Below, piece by piece: positions 1 through 6,071 of a stretch of DNA of 9,640 nt. Each line of letters opens with the position of its first letter. Position 1 is the first letter of the stretch. Position numbers and translations under genes: made by a program. Location of the stretch: the NCBI GenBank assembly GCA_902493755.1, contig CABURF010000024.1, positions 1 to 9,640 on the forward strand, given 5' to 3'. This DNA comes from an uncultured Coriobacteriia bacterium. GTDB taxonomy: Bacteria > Actinomycetota > Coriobacteriia > Coriobacteriales > QAMH01. The notes under the pieces are model-generated. The model was given only the letters and a program-made list of their open reading frames with translations. It did no database searches and was not told where the DNA came from.

Positions 1-1
1 T

Positions 2-421
2 CCCTATCAGCTCTCCGGCGGTATGCAGCAGCGCGTTGCCATCGCCCGCGCGCTTGCGATGGACACCGAGATGCTCCTGTTCGACGAGCCTTTTGGTGCG
101 CTTGACATCAAGACGCGCCGTGAGCTGCAAGGGCTCATGGAGGGCCTGTGGATGTCGGACGAGTCGCGCAAGACGGCTATCTTTGTCACCCATGACGTCG
201 AGGAGGCGCTGCTTTTGGCCGACCGCATCATGTTCATGAGCGGCGGTCGCTTCATCGACGAGTTCACGCTCGATGTTCCGCGTCCACGTGACCCCGAGGC
301 CTTCTTCGAGACCGATGTCTATAAGGAACGCCGTGCGTACCTCATGGAGCTGTTTTACGCGGCCGAGGAGACGAGGCTCGACCAGGCCGACCGCGAACGC
401 GTATACGAGGAGGTGATGTAG
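2..421 (+). CDS. ABC transporter ATP-binding protein, nitrate/sulfonate/taurine type (5' partial)
   Basis: This is the C-terminal half of an ABC ATPase that powers import through the permease encoded next to it. The window cuts off the N-terminus, including the Walker A motif. The visible part (139 residues) opens with the ABC signature LSGGMQQRVAIARAL. It continues with Walker B and the D-loop (MLLFDEPFGALD) and the H-loop histidine (FVTHDVEEALLLADRI). The wording of these motifs (SGGMQQR, DEPFGALD, THDVEEA) is typical of the SsuB/TauB/NrtD/ThiZ group, which imports sulfonates, taurine, nitrate or pyrimidine precursors. The last 50 or so residues form a charged tail (RRAYLMELFYAAEE and onward) that gives no clue to substrate. 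The stop codon TAG at 419-421 touches the permease ATG at 422, so the two are co-transcribed. The family is certain; the substrate is unknown because the binding protein is out of view. Confidence 0.95.
   Translation, partial: PYQLSGGMQQRVAIARALAMDTEMLLFDEPFGALDIKTRRELQGLMEGLWMSDESRKTAIFVTHDVEEALLLADRIMFMSGGRFIDEFTLDVPRPRDPEAFFETDVYKERRAYLMELFYAAEETRLDQADRERVYEEVM
408..417 (+). promoter_or_regulatory. Strong Shine-Dalgarno site for the ABC permease
   Basis: AGGAGGTGAT lies inside the last codons of the ATPase gene, 4 bases before the permease ATG. It is a full-length match to the usual 16S rRNA 3' end complement. The other sites in this window (GAAAGGA type) are weaker. It supports the start at 422 and efficient independent initiation of the permease. 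Confidence 0.75.
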
Positions 422-1348
422 ATGCCGCGTAAGATTAAGACGCATCTGGTCATCTCTCACGTGTTCCTGCTCGCGTTGCTGGGCATCGTTTTCCTCATGC
501 CCAATACGCGTATCAACGTAGCGCCGGTGACCGGAGAGATCATCGCCATCTGCTGCATCGAATTCTTCTATCTGCTTGCCTTGGCTCTGGGACGGCGCAA
601 GGATCCTGTACCAGAAGGGTCATCCGACATCATCCTCATCGTCTGGGTGATTTTCATCGCCTGGGAGCTCGTTGGCCCTAAGCTGGGCATTGCCCATAAC
701 GTGCTCATTCCCTCGCCGGAAAACGTCTTCAACGTCTTCGTCGAATACAGCGGCGAGCTTACGATGAATGTGGTCTCCTCGCTGCAGTTGCTGCTCACGG
801 GCTACATTCTGGGTACGATTCTCGGCATCATCCTCGGCATCATCTGCGGATGGATTCCACGTCTGCGAGCGATTTTCTATCCGATTGCCAACGTGTTTGC
901 ACCCATCCCGTCGGTCGTGTTCACGCCGTTTCTCGTCATCATCATGCCGACATATCGTTGGGCGGCAATCATGGTGATTCTCATTGGCGTGTTCTGGCCG
1001 CAGTTCCTGTCCATGATTCTGCGCGTTGGGTCATTGCCGCCGGCTATCGTCGATAACACACGGGTGCTCATGGTCAACACACCGACCATGATTGGCAAGG
1101 TCATCATCCCCTATATCATTCCGGACGTTCTCAAGGGCCTACGCGTGTCACTTACCACGGGCTTTCTCATGTTGATGTACGCCGAGAGTTTTGGTGCCAA
1201 GTCTGGCATCGGGTATTGGATATCCAACGCTAACGTGTTCGCGAACTACGCGAACATCTACGCGGGCATCATCACCTGTGGCATGACGGTTACGGTGCTC
1301 AACTATCTCTCTGGCTGGCTGCAGAAGAGGTTCACGACATGGCGTTAG
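422..1348 (+). CDS. ABC transporter permease, nitrate/sulfonate/taurine type
   Basis: This 308-residue inner-membrane permease is the channel partner of the ATPase just upstream. The core resembles SsuC/TauC: a pre-domain motif LIPSPENVF (95-103), then a BPD_transp_1-type domain with hydrophobic segments at about 122-142, 152-173, 178-200, 243-256 and 274-297. The cytoplasmic EAA-type loop that docks on the ATPase is around 208-240 (DNTRVLMVNTPTMIGKVIIP and the following residues). In front of this core are two or three extra hydrophobic segments (about 10-27, 38-56 and 68-84), so the protein is longer than the roughly 250-280 residues usual in the family. The start at 422 follows a perfect Shine-Dalgarno site and abuts the ATPase stop. 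The family call is firm. The imported compound cannot be read from the sequence. Confidence 0.92.
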   Translation: MPRKIKTHLVISHVFLLALLGIVFLMPNTRINVAPVTGEIIAICCIEFFYLLALALGRRKDPVPEGSSDIILIVWVIFIAWELVGPKLGIAHNVLIPSPENVFNVFVEYSGELTMNVVSSLQLLLTGYILGTILGIILGIICGWIPRLRAIFYPIANVFAPIPSVVFTPFLVIIMPTYRWAAIMVILIGVFWPQFLSMILRVGSLPPAIVDNTRVLMVNTPTMIGKVIIPYIIPDVLKGLRVSLTTGFLMLMYAESFGAKSGIGYWISNANVFANYANIYAGIITCGMTVTVLNYLSGWLQKRFTTWR

Positions 1349-1354
1349 GGGAGC

Positions 1355-1487
1355 GGAAATAAGGGGACTGGAAATAAGGGGACAGACCCCCAATTGCCGC
1401 AGGTGGCAATAAGGGGACAGACCCCCAATTGTCATTTCGAGCGAGCGGAGCGAGTCGAGAAATCTTGGCAATAAGGGGACAGACCCC
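1355..1487 (+). repeat. Cluster of GGGGACAGACCCC hairpin repeats
   Basis: This fills most of the 190-base gap between the permease and the radical SAM gene. Full copies of AATAAGGGGACAGACCCC start at 1373, 1408 and 1470. The first two also share the following CAATTG, making a 24-base identity at a 35-base period. A truncated copy, GGAAATAAGGGGAC, occurs twice in tandem at 1355-1368 and 1370-1383. Each full core can form a hairpin: a GGGG/CCCC stem, up to TAAGGGG/CCCCTTA in the last copy, with an ACAGA loop. Between copies 1 and 2 there is another perfect stem, ATTGCC/GGCAAT, at 1393-1398 and 1405-1410. The same core recurs at 2669 and in 5753-5998. This looks like a dispersed intergenic REP-like family. 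It may also weaken read-through from the transporter genes, but no T-tract follows the stems. Confidence 0.85.
1431..1465 (+). repeat. Second repeat family: GTCATTTCGA…GAGAAATCT element
   Basis: A 35-base unit lies between hairpin copies. It begins GTCATTTCGAGCGA, has an internal GCGAGCGGAGCGAG segment and ends GAGAAATCT. Two diverged relatives, one in each orientation, lie at 5811-5855 and 5861-5902. Its ends and GCGAGCGGAGCGAG-like centre resemble a short intergenic repeat that I recall from many gut bacterial genomes. Its function is unknown. I call it a repeat because three related units occur in this window, each next to copies of the GGGGACAGACCCC hairpin. Confidence 0.65.
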
Positions 1488-1538
1488 TTACGGTGAATGC
1501 CGATACAAGCTGCAATTCGAAGAAACGAAAGGACTGAA

Positions 1539-2660
1539 ATGAACAACGAGGTCAAAGAGCTGATTGACAAGGTCTATGACGAGGGCGTGCGTGGCGCGTC
1601 TCAGCCGCGTGAGGTGATTATCAAGCTGCTGGAGCTCGATCCGAGCTCCGAGGAGGTCACCTATCTGAAGAAGCGCGCAGCCGAGCTGGCGCACATCGCC
1701 ACAGACAACAGCGCTTCCATTTCGGGCGCCATTGGCGTTGATCTGTGCAGCTGCGACATGAACTGCAAGTTCTGCGCGTTCGGGACCGCGTGGGGGCTTG
1801 TCGAAGAGGACGTGATCTACTCCAAGGAGGAGATCATCGAGCTCGTGCGCGCTTATGTCGAGGCCGGTGTCACCACCATCACCTTGCGTTCGACCGAGTT
1901 CTACGACATGAACGTGCTGTCCGAATGGCTTGCCGACATTCGCGAGGCGGTGCCGGGCAGCTATCTCATCAACCTCAACGTGGGCGAGATGAGCCCCGCC
2001 ATGGCCGAGGCAGCGTATCAGGCCGGTGCGACGAGCGCATATCACGTCATTCGCATGCGCGAGGGCATCGACACTCCCTTTGACGTCGACCTTCGTTGGA
2101 AGACCGTCGACGCCATCAGTAACTCGCCGCTCCGATGGCTCACCTGCGTCGAGCCCTTGGGCATCGAGCACACCAACGAGGAGATTGCGGATCGCATCTT
2201 GGAAAACCTGTCCCATCGCCCCTATGCGATGAGCGTCATGGCTCGCGTCAACGTGCCTGGCACACCCTTCGAGGGCATGGAGGAAATCAGCGAGGAGCGC
2301 ATGTTGCAGCTGTTGGCTACCCTGCGTCTGGTGGTGGGCACCAAGGTGCGCAGCTGCGGCATGCATCCGGCCGTCCCCGCCGCCCTCTACGCCGGAGGCA
2401 GCAACTTCACCGTCGAACGAGGCGCCAATCCCCGCGACACCTCGTTCAACGAGGACGTTTGGCGAGGCTTCACCGTGGAGGAGGCCAAGGCGCTCATCGA
2501 GGAGGCCGGCTTCGTTTGCCGTCCCGAGAATCCCGATCCGCGTTTCCCCGTCGACGGCAAGCAATGGTGGAAGGTGGGCGATCCTGCCGACTACATCATG
2601 CCCGACCCCGTCGAGAGCGCTGGTGCCGGCTGCTGCTGCGGCCCGCGCAAGAAGAAGTAG
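1539..2660 (+). CDS. Radical SAM protein, biotin synthase/HydE-like, with Cys-rich C-terminal tail
   Basis: This 373-residue enzyme should bind a [4Fe-4S] cluster and S-adenosylmethionine and start radical chemistry. The cluster motif is canonical CxxxCxxC at C72, C76 and C79 (CDMNCKFC), preceded by an extra C70. Later features match the BioB/HydE/PylB branch of TIM-barrel enzymes: VTTITLRSTE (111-120), LNVGEM (146-151), VEPLGIEHTNEEIADRI (204-220) and a VNVPGTPFEG segment (237-246). I cannot assign it to BioB: the context has no biotin genes, and the usual BioB CxxxCxYC surroundings differ. The C-terminus is odd, ending GAGCCCGPRKKK (C365-C367), which could bind an extra metal or cluster. 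I chose the ATG at 1539 over an in-frame ATG at 1497 because GAAAGGA (1527-1533) sits 5 bases before it and the earlier start lies next to repeat DNA. The gene stands alone; its substrate is unknown. Confidence 0.88.
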   Translation: MNNEVKELIDKVYDEGVRGASQPREVIIKLLELDPSSEEVTYLKKRAAELAHIATDNSASISGAIGVDLCSCDMNCKFCAFGTAWGLVEEDVIYSKEEIIELVRAYVEAGVTTITLRSTEFYDMNVLSEWLADIREAVPGSYLINLNVGEMSPAMAEAAYQAGATSAYHVIRMREGIDTPFDVDLRWKTVDAISNSPLRWLTCVEPLGIEHTNEEIADRILENLSHRPYAMSVMARVNVPGTPFEGMEEISEERMLQLLATLRLVVGTKVRSCGMHPAVPAALYAGGSNFTVERGANPRDTSFNEDVWRGFTVEEAKALIEEAGFVCRPENPDPRFPVDGKQWWKVGDPADYIMPDPVESAGAGCCCGPRKKK

Positions 2661-2668
2661 CCGATGGG

Positions 2669-2706
2669 AACAAGGGGACAGACCCTTGTTTGTCCGGCCT
2701 GTCCCC
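2669..2706 (+). repeat. Hairpin repeat copy between the radical SAM gene and purB, with a competing stem
   Basis: Another copy of the intergenic hairpin family lies 8 bases after the radical SAM stop. AACAAGGG/CCCTTGTT (2669-2676 with 2683-2690) is a perfect 8-bp stem with a GACAGA loop. A second perfect 8-bp pairing is possible between GGGGACAG (2674-2681) and CTGTCCCC (2699-2706), and the two cannot form together. The downstream half looks like the remnant of an inverted copy. Either stem could act as a weak terminator for the upstream gene, but only a short AATTT follows the second one. Confidence 0.7.
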
Positions 2707-2733
2707 AATTTCCCTCCATTCCCCCAAAGCCGC

Positions 2734-2739
2734 TACAAT
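2734..2739 (+). promoter_or_regulatory. purB: Candidate -10 box of the purB promoter
   Basis: TACAAT lies 37 bases before the purB start, which would give a leader of roughly 30 bases. No convincing -35 box is present: the bases 17 upstream are TCCCTC. It is the best promoter candidate in the gap and would make purB independent of the radical SAM gene. I see no riboswitch-like structure in the leader. Confidence 0.4.
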
Positions 2740-2776
2740 AGGGCGCACCAATACACCGCACGAAAGGAATCATGGG

Positions 2777-4120
2777 ATGATCGAGCGTTACACGTTGCCC
2801 GAGATGGGCCACATCTGGTCTCTCGAGAACAAGTTCGACGTTTGGAAGGAGATCGAGGTCCTGGCTTGCGAAGCGCAGGCCGAGCTGGGGCAGTGCGGCA
2901 TCACTGCCGAGGAAGCCGCGTGGATTCGCGCTCATGCTGATTTCACCGTGCCCGAGATTGACGAGATCGAGAAGGTCACCAACCACGATGTCATCGCCTT
3001 TACGACCGTCATGGCGAACTACATCGACGCCGACGTGCCAGAGGGCGATCCCAAGCCGAGCCGCTGGGTGCACTATGGCATGACCAGCTCCGATCTTGGC
3101 GATACGGCCCTGAGCTACCAGGTCACGCAGGCCCTCGACATCATCATCGCCGATGTGAGGCACCTCGGCGAAACTTGCAAGCGCCGTGCGTTCGAGTTCG
3201 AGGACGCCATCTGCGTGGGCCGCACCCACGGCATCCATGCCGAGCCGATGACCTTCGGCATGAAGTTCGGCAGCTGGGCCTGGGCGCTCAAACGCGCCGA
3301 GACGCGTCTGCAGCAGGCACGCGAGGTTGCCGCTACCGGCGCCATCAGCGGCGCGGTTGGCACATACTCCAACATCGACCCCTTCGTCGAGCAGTTCGTT
3401 TGCGAGAAGCTCGGACTCACCCCCGATCCGCTTTCCACGCAGGTCATCGCGCGCGATCGCCACGCGCAGGTCATGTCCGCGCTCGCTGTTACGGCCTCCA
3501 CGCTCGAGTCCATCGCCATGCAGGTGCGCCTGCTGCAGCAGTCCGATGTCATTGAGGCCGAGGAGCCATTCACCAAGGGTCAGAAGGGTTCGAGCGCGAT
3601 GCCGCACAAACGCAATCCCATCACGGCCGAGCGCGTTTGCGGCCTCGCTCGCGTGGTCAAGGCGAATGCGCAGGTGGCCTTCGATGATGTGGCGCTTTGG
3701 TACGAGCGCGATATCTCGCATTCCGGTGCCGAGCGCGTCGTCCTGGCAGACAGCTTTACCGCGCTCGACTACATGTTCTCGAAGATGCAGTGGATGCTCG
3801 ACGGTCTCAACGTGTACGTGAACAAGAGCCTTCATAACCTGTGGCGCACACGTGGCCTCATCTTCAGCTCGAAGGTTATTCTCGCGCTCGTCGATACGGG
3901 TATGACCCGCGAGGATGCGTACGTCATCGTGCAACGCAATGCCATGAAGGTGTGGGATGACATCCAGCAGGCCATCGACGGCCCGACTTTCCGCGAGAAC
4001 CTCGAGGCGGATTCGGATAGCCCGCTCACGGACGCACAACTCGACGCCATCTTTGACCCGTCCAGCTTTTTGGGTCACAAAGACGTCATCTTCAGCAAGC
4101 TCAAGGACCTGGAGTTTTAG
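2777..4120 (+). CDS. purB: Adenylosuccinate lyase
   Basis: PurB is a cytoplasmic homotetrameric enzyme acting twice in purine synthesis: it cleaves SAICAR to AICAR plus fumarate, and adenylosuccinate to AMP plus fumarate. The 447-residue protein shows the fumarase/aspartase superfamily signature GSSAMPHKRNP (271-281), with the mobile-loop serine expected at S273. It also has GRTHGIHAEP (148-157, catalytic-histidine region at H151), TNHDVIAF with H70, and the MTSSDLGDT substrate-binding segment (102-110). The N-terminus MIERYTLPEMGHIWS is typical of the Bacillus/Thermotoga-type enzyme, and the length is close to the usual 430-450. The ATG at 2777 follows GAAAGGA (2762-2768) at 8 bases; the nearby ATG at 2772 is out of frame. 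Only 8 bases separate its stop from the TSCPD gene, so the two are probably co-transcribed. PurC, acting one step earlier, is encoded at 8149. Confidence 0.97.
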   Translation: MIERYTLPEMGHIWSLENKFDVWKEIEVLACEAQAELGQCGITAEEAAWIRAHADFTVPEIDEIEKVTNHDVIAFTTVMANYIDADVPEGDPKPSRWVHYGMTSSDLGDTALSYQVTQALDIIIADVRHLGETCKRRAFEFEDAICVGRTHGIHAEPMTFGMKFGSWAWALKRAETRLQQAREVAATGAISGAVGTYSNIDPFVEQFVCEKLGLTPDPLSTQVIARDRHAQVMSALAVTASTLESIAMQVRLLQQSDVIEAEEPFTKGQKGSSAMPHKRNPITAERVCGLARVVKANAQVAFDDVALWYERDISHSGAERVVLADSFTALDYMFSKMQWMLDGLNVYVNKSLHNLWRTRGLIFSSKVILALVDTGMTREDAYVIVQRNAMKVWDDIQQAIDGPTFRENLEADSDSPLTDAQLDAIFDPSSFLGHKDVIFSKLKDLEF

Positions 4121-4128
4121 GAGCACTC

Positions 4129-4410
4129 ATGGAAAATCAAATGCAGGAGCCGGAGTTTCTGTATCGTACGCATGGCACGTGTTCGCGTGCCATCAAGTTC
4201 GATCTTGACGATGAGGAGCGCGTGCAAAACGTCGAGTTCATCGGCGGTTGCAACGGCAATCTTAAGGGCATCGCCTCCCTCATCGAGGGCATGCCGGCGG
4301 ACTGGGTTATCGAACGTTGCGAGGGGACGCAGTGCGGTGGCAAGGCGACGTCTTGTCCCGATCAGCTCTCTCGTGCCCTCACCTGGGCCATCGAGCAACG
4401 GCAGGCGTAG
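4129..4410 (+). CDS. Small TSCPD-domain protein (TIGR03905-like)
   Basis: This 93-residue soluble protein has five cysteines: C18 in HGTCSRA, C41 in GGCNGN, C64, C69 in EGTQCGG, and C76 in the name-giving TSCPD motif (74-78, followed by QL). The pattern matches the free-standing TSCPD family. In other proteins the same domain forms the C-terminal end of B12-dependent ribonucleotide reductases, and its conserved cysteines suggest metal binding or redox activity. The function of the stand-alone protein is not established. It starts 8 bases after purB and its TAG stop is followed at once by the ATG of the lipoprotein gene. The purB link hints at nucleotide metabolism, but that is inference. The start is supported by GGAG (4119-4122) upstream and by the family-like N-terminus (FLYRTHGTCSRAI). 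Confidence 0.9.
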   Translation: MENQMQEPEFLYRTHGTCSRAIKFDLDDEERVQNVEFIGGCNGNLKGIASLIEGMPADWVIERCEGTQCGGKATSCPDQLSRALTWAIEQRQA

Positions 4411-5742
4411 ATGAGTCACGACGGGGGCCTGTTCGCAAACAAGAATCCGCAGCTGTCACGACGTGCGTTCTTGCGTTTAGGCGGCGGTGCACTTGCCTGT
4501 GCGACGGTACTCGGCGCGCCCGCGCTGCTCACGGGTTGCGGAGGCAAGTCGGATAGCGGAACGCCTGACACGCTCGACGTGTCGACTAACGATGTTGTCA
4601 CGCTTGATGCCTTTGCCGAAATCGAGGACACGACGGGATACTTCGAGATCAAGGACCTCGCACAGTACCCCAAGGGGACGATGCTCTACGCTTCCGAGGA
4701 TGTGACGGCGGCAGCGCTGCTTACGGGTGAGACGGCTTCGCCTTTGTCGACCTGCTCGCTCGTCAATCTGGGTACTGGTGTCATGACGCCAGCACTTGAC
4801 CGCGCTGTCAATCACGACATGGGTTACAGCATCTTTGCCGTGCGCGCATCCAAGGAGCTGCTCGTCTGGGTCGAAAGCAATTACCTCACCTCGGACTGGA
4901 TGGTGTACTGTGCCACGATTTCCGATGGCAGGCTGACCGGTCAGCCCGTCAAGCTCGATGAGGGCAACGTCGAATTCGATACGCCCGAGATAGCAGTCAT
5001 TGGTACGGCGGCATATTGGATCGTGCAACCCGCTGAGGGTGGCCCGCGCACGACGGAGAACTCGTACCTGCGCGTTGCCACGGGCGGCTCGCGATCTTCG
5101 GATATGATCACGTCGGAAGGCCGATTCAACGGCGGGCTCTCCGTAAGCGGGCAAGTGCTTACGGCAATGCCGAGGGCCAAGGCATCGAGTGGTGTGTACT
5201 ACGAGCTCATGGCGATTGCCGCAGGTTCGGGATCGGTGGTTGCGTCCCAGGTGATGCCGCACTCGTTCCGTCCGTCAAACGCCATTTACATGAACAACGC
5301 CTTCGCGTTCACGATTCCCGCGTCCTACGATTACGGTGGAGGTATCGCAAACGTCGGTACGTATTATCCGATAGCGGGGGACTCATGGCTGCGTTTGGCG
5401 CGGCAGTCGCTCACGCCGCCGGGCATCTGCAATGGCTGGCTGTTTGCGAAATCGAGTTCGCGCACGGTGTTCATCGATACGCAGGAGCAGAAGTACTTCG
5501 TCGTCAACGCGCCTGATGGTTGCGCGGATTATGGTGACTATTCGGTATGCACGGGTGAGGTGTCGCGCGTTTACAACTATGCGACCGTCAACAAGTACGA
5601 GGGCACCGAAAGAACAACGCAGGTCGTCTTGCGTTCGATCACGCCCATTCCCGCTGGACAGACGCCCGCTCCGCCTGCCCCCGACCCGGCCGACCCCACG
5701 ACGCAGCCGAGTACGATCCCCACGGAACCCGCCGAGCAATAA
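4411..5742 (+). CDS. Tat-exported lipoprotein of unknown function
   Basis: This 443-residue protein is predicted to be exported folded and anchored to the outer face of the membrane. The N-terminus has a twin-arginine motif SRRAFLRLGGG (16-26), a hydrophobic stretch (about 27-40) and a lipobox LLTGC, with C43 as the likely lipidated residue. A small-residue linker (GGKSDSGTPD) follows. The body is rich in beta-prone, aromatic and glycine stretches (for example MLYASEDV, AAYWIVQPAEGG, SVCTGEVSRVYNYATV), compatible with a beta-propeller-like fold, but I recognise no family. The last 30 residues are a Pro/Thr/Ala tail (PAGQTPAPPAPDPADP and onward) that looks like a flexible spacer. The start codon abuts the TSCPD stop (TAGATG) without a good Shine-Dalgarno site, so translational coupling is likely. 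Use of Tat suggests folding or cofactor loading before export. Confidence 0.82.
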   Translation: MSHDGGLFANKNPQLSRRAFLRLGGGALACATVLGAPALLTGCGGKSDSGTPDTLDVSTNDVVTLDAFAEIEDTTGYFEIKDLAQYPKGTMLYASEDVTAAALLTGETASPLSTCSLVNLGTGVMTPALDRAVNHDMGYSIFAVRASKELLVWVESNYLTSDWMVYCATISDGRLTGQPVKLDEGNVEFDTPEIAVIGTAAYWIVQPAEGGPRTTENSYLRVATGGSRSSDMITSEGRFNGGLSVSGQVLTAMPRAKASSGVYYELMAIAAGSGSVVASQVMPHSFRPSNAIYMNNAFAFTIPASYDYGGGIANVGTYYPIAGDSWLRLARQSLTPPGICNGWLFAKSSSRTVFIDTQEQKYFVVNAPDGCADYGDYSVCTGEVSRVYNYATVNKYEGTERTTQVVLRSITPIPAGQTPAPPAPDPADPTTQPSTIPTEPAEQ

Positions 5743-5752
5743 GGCCGGTGGC

Positions 5753-5998
5753 AAGAAGGGGACAGACCCCTGTTTACCGTACACGGCAAGAAGGGGACAG
5801 ACCCTTATCCGTCATCTCGACTGGAGCAGCCGTTAGGCTGCGAAATGGAGAGATCTCTCAAGATTTTCGACTCTGGCGCTTCGCGCCTTCGCTCGCAACG
5901 ACAACGGGGGAGGCGACAGCCTTCGCCTGGCGAGAAGGGGTCTGTCCCCTTGTTACCAACAGCGCCTTTCGTGGAAATGAAGGGTCTGTCCCCTTCTT
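5753..5998 (+). repeat. Composite intergenic repeat, two families in head-to-head arrangement
   Basis: This occupies most of the 329-base gap between the lipoprotein and response-regulator genes. Two forward copies of AAGAAGGGGACAGACCC start at 5753 and 5788 (35-base period). Two reverse copies (GGGGTCTGTCCCC at 5937-5949 and AAGGGTCTGTCCCCTT at 5980-5995) face them. Between these lie two inverted relatives of the 1431-1465 unit: 5811-5855 (starts GTCATCTCGA, ends GAGAGATCT) and 5861-5902 (starts AGATTTTCGA, ends GCAACGAC). The order is therefore A+ A+ B+ | B- A- A-, with the 12-base palindrome GAGAGATCTCTC (5848-5859) at the centre. Smaller perfect stems include GCAGCC/GGCTGC with a GTTA loop (5826-5841), GGCGC/GCGCC (5875-5887) and AGGCGA/TCGCCT (5911-5928). 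There is no coding evidence: the open frame running through here into the regulator lacks codon support. Confidence 0.82.
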
Positions 5999-6008
5999 CC
6001 CACCAGCG

Positions 6009-6037
6009 CTGACGCAGGCGGTGTGCAATGGTACACT
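6009..6037 (+). promoter_or_regulatory. Candidate promoter of the response regulator–kinase–purC unit
   Basis: CTGACG (6009-6014) and TACACT (6032-6037) are spaced by 17 bases and resemble a housekeeping sigma promoter. This would give a short leader of about 28 bases before the GTG at 6072. An imperfect dyad, GTGTGC-AATG-GTACAC (6021-6036, one G·T mismatch), overlaps the -10 box and could be an operator. The promoter begins about 10 bases after the last repeat copy, so the repeat element ends exactly where regulatory DNA begins. Confidence 0.5.
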
Positions 6038-6056
6038 GCGTAGATGGAAGAAAACC

Positions 6057-6064
6057 GAAAGGAG
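6057..6064 (+). promoter_or_regulatory. Ribosome binding site that fixes a GTG start
   Basis: GAAAGGAG lies 7 bases before GTG at 6072. The nearest upstream ATG (6044) is out of frame, and the longer open frame upstream runs through repeat DNA. This site decides the start of the response regulator. Confidence 0.75.
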
Positions 6065-6071
6065 CCTCATC

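Noticed and set aside
1373..1487. Possible CRISPR array, from repeats with a regular 35-base period
   Set aside because: The repeat core is only 18-24 bases, spacers vary from 11 to about 38 bases, and the same core recurs in both orientations in other gaps. No cas genes are present.
1497..1538. Earlier in-frame ATG at 1497 for the radical SAM gene
   Set aside because: No ribosome binding site precedes it and it starts directly beside repeat DNA, while the ATG at 1539 has GAAAGGA at 5 bases.
1488..2708. Long reverse-strand open frame opposite the radical SAM gene
   Set aside because: Same shadow effect. The forward frame carries the conserved CxxxCxxC motif and a proper ribosome binding site.
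2591..4126. Long reverse-strand open frame (about 511 codons) opposite purB
   Set aside because: It is the antisense shadow of a certain purB gene. GC-rich third codon positions keep the opposite frame open, and the translation shows no recognisable domain.
5748..6071. N-terminal extension of the response regulator upstream of 6072
   Set aside because: The open frame exists, but it runs through intergenic repeats. The receiver domain begins normally just after the GTG at 6072, which has a good ribosome binding site.
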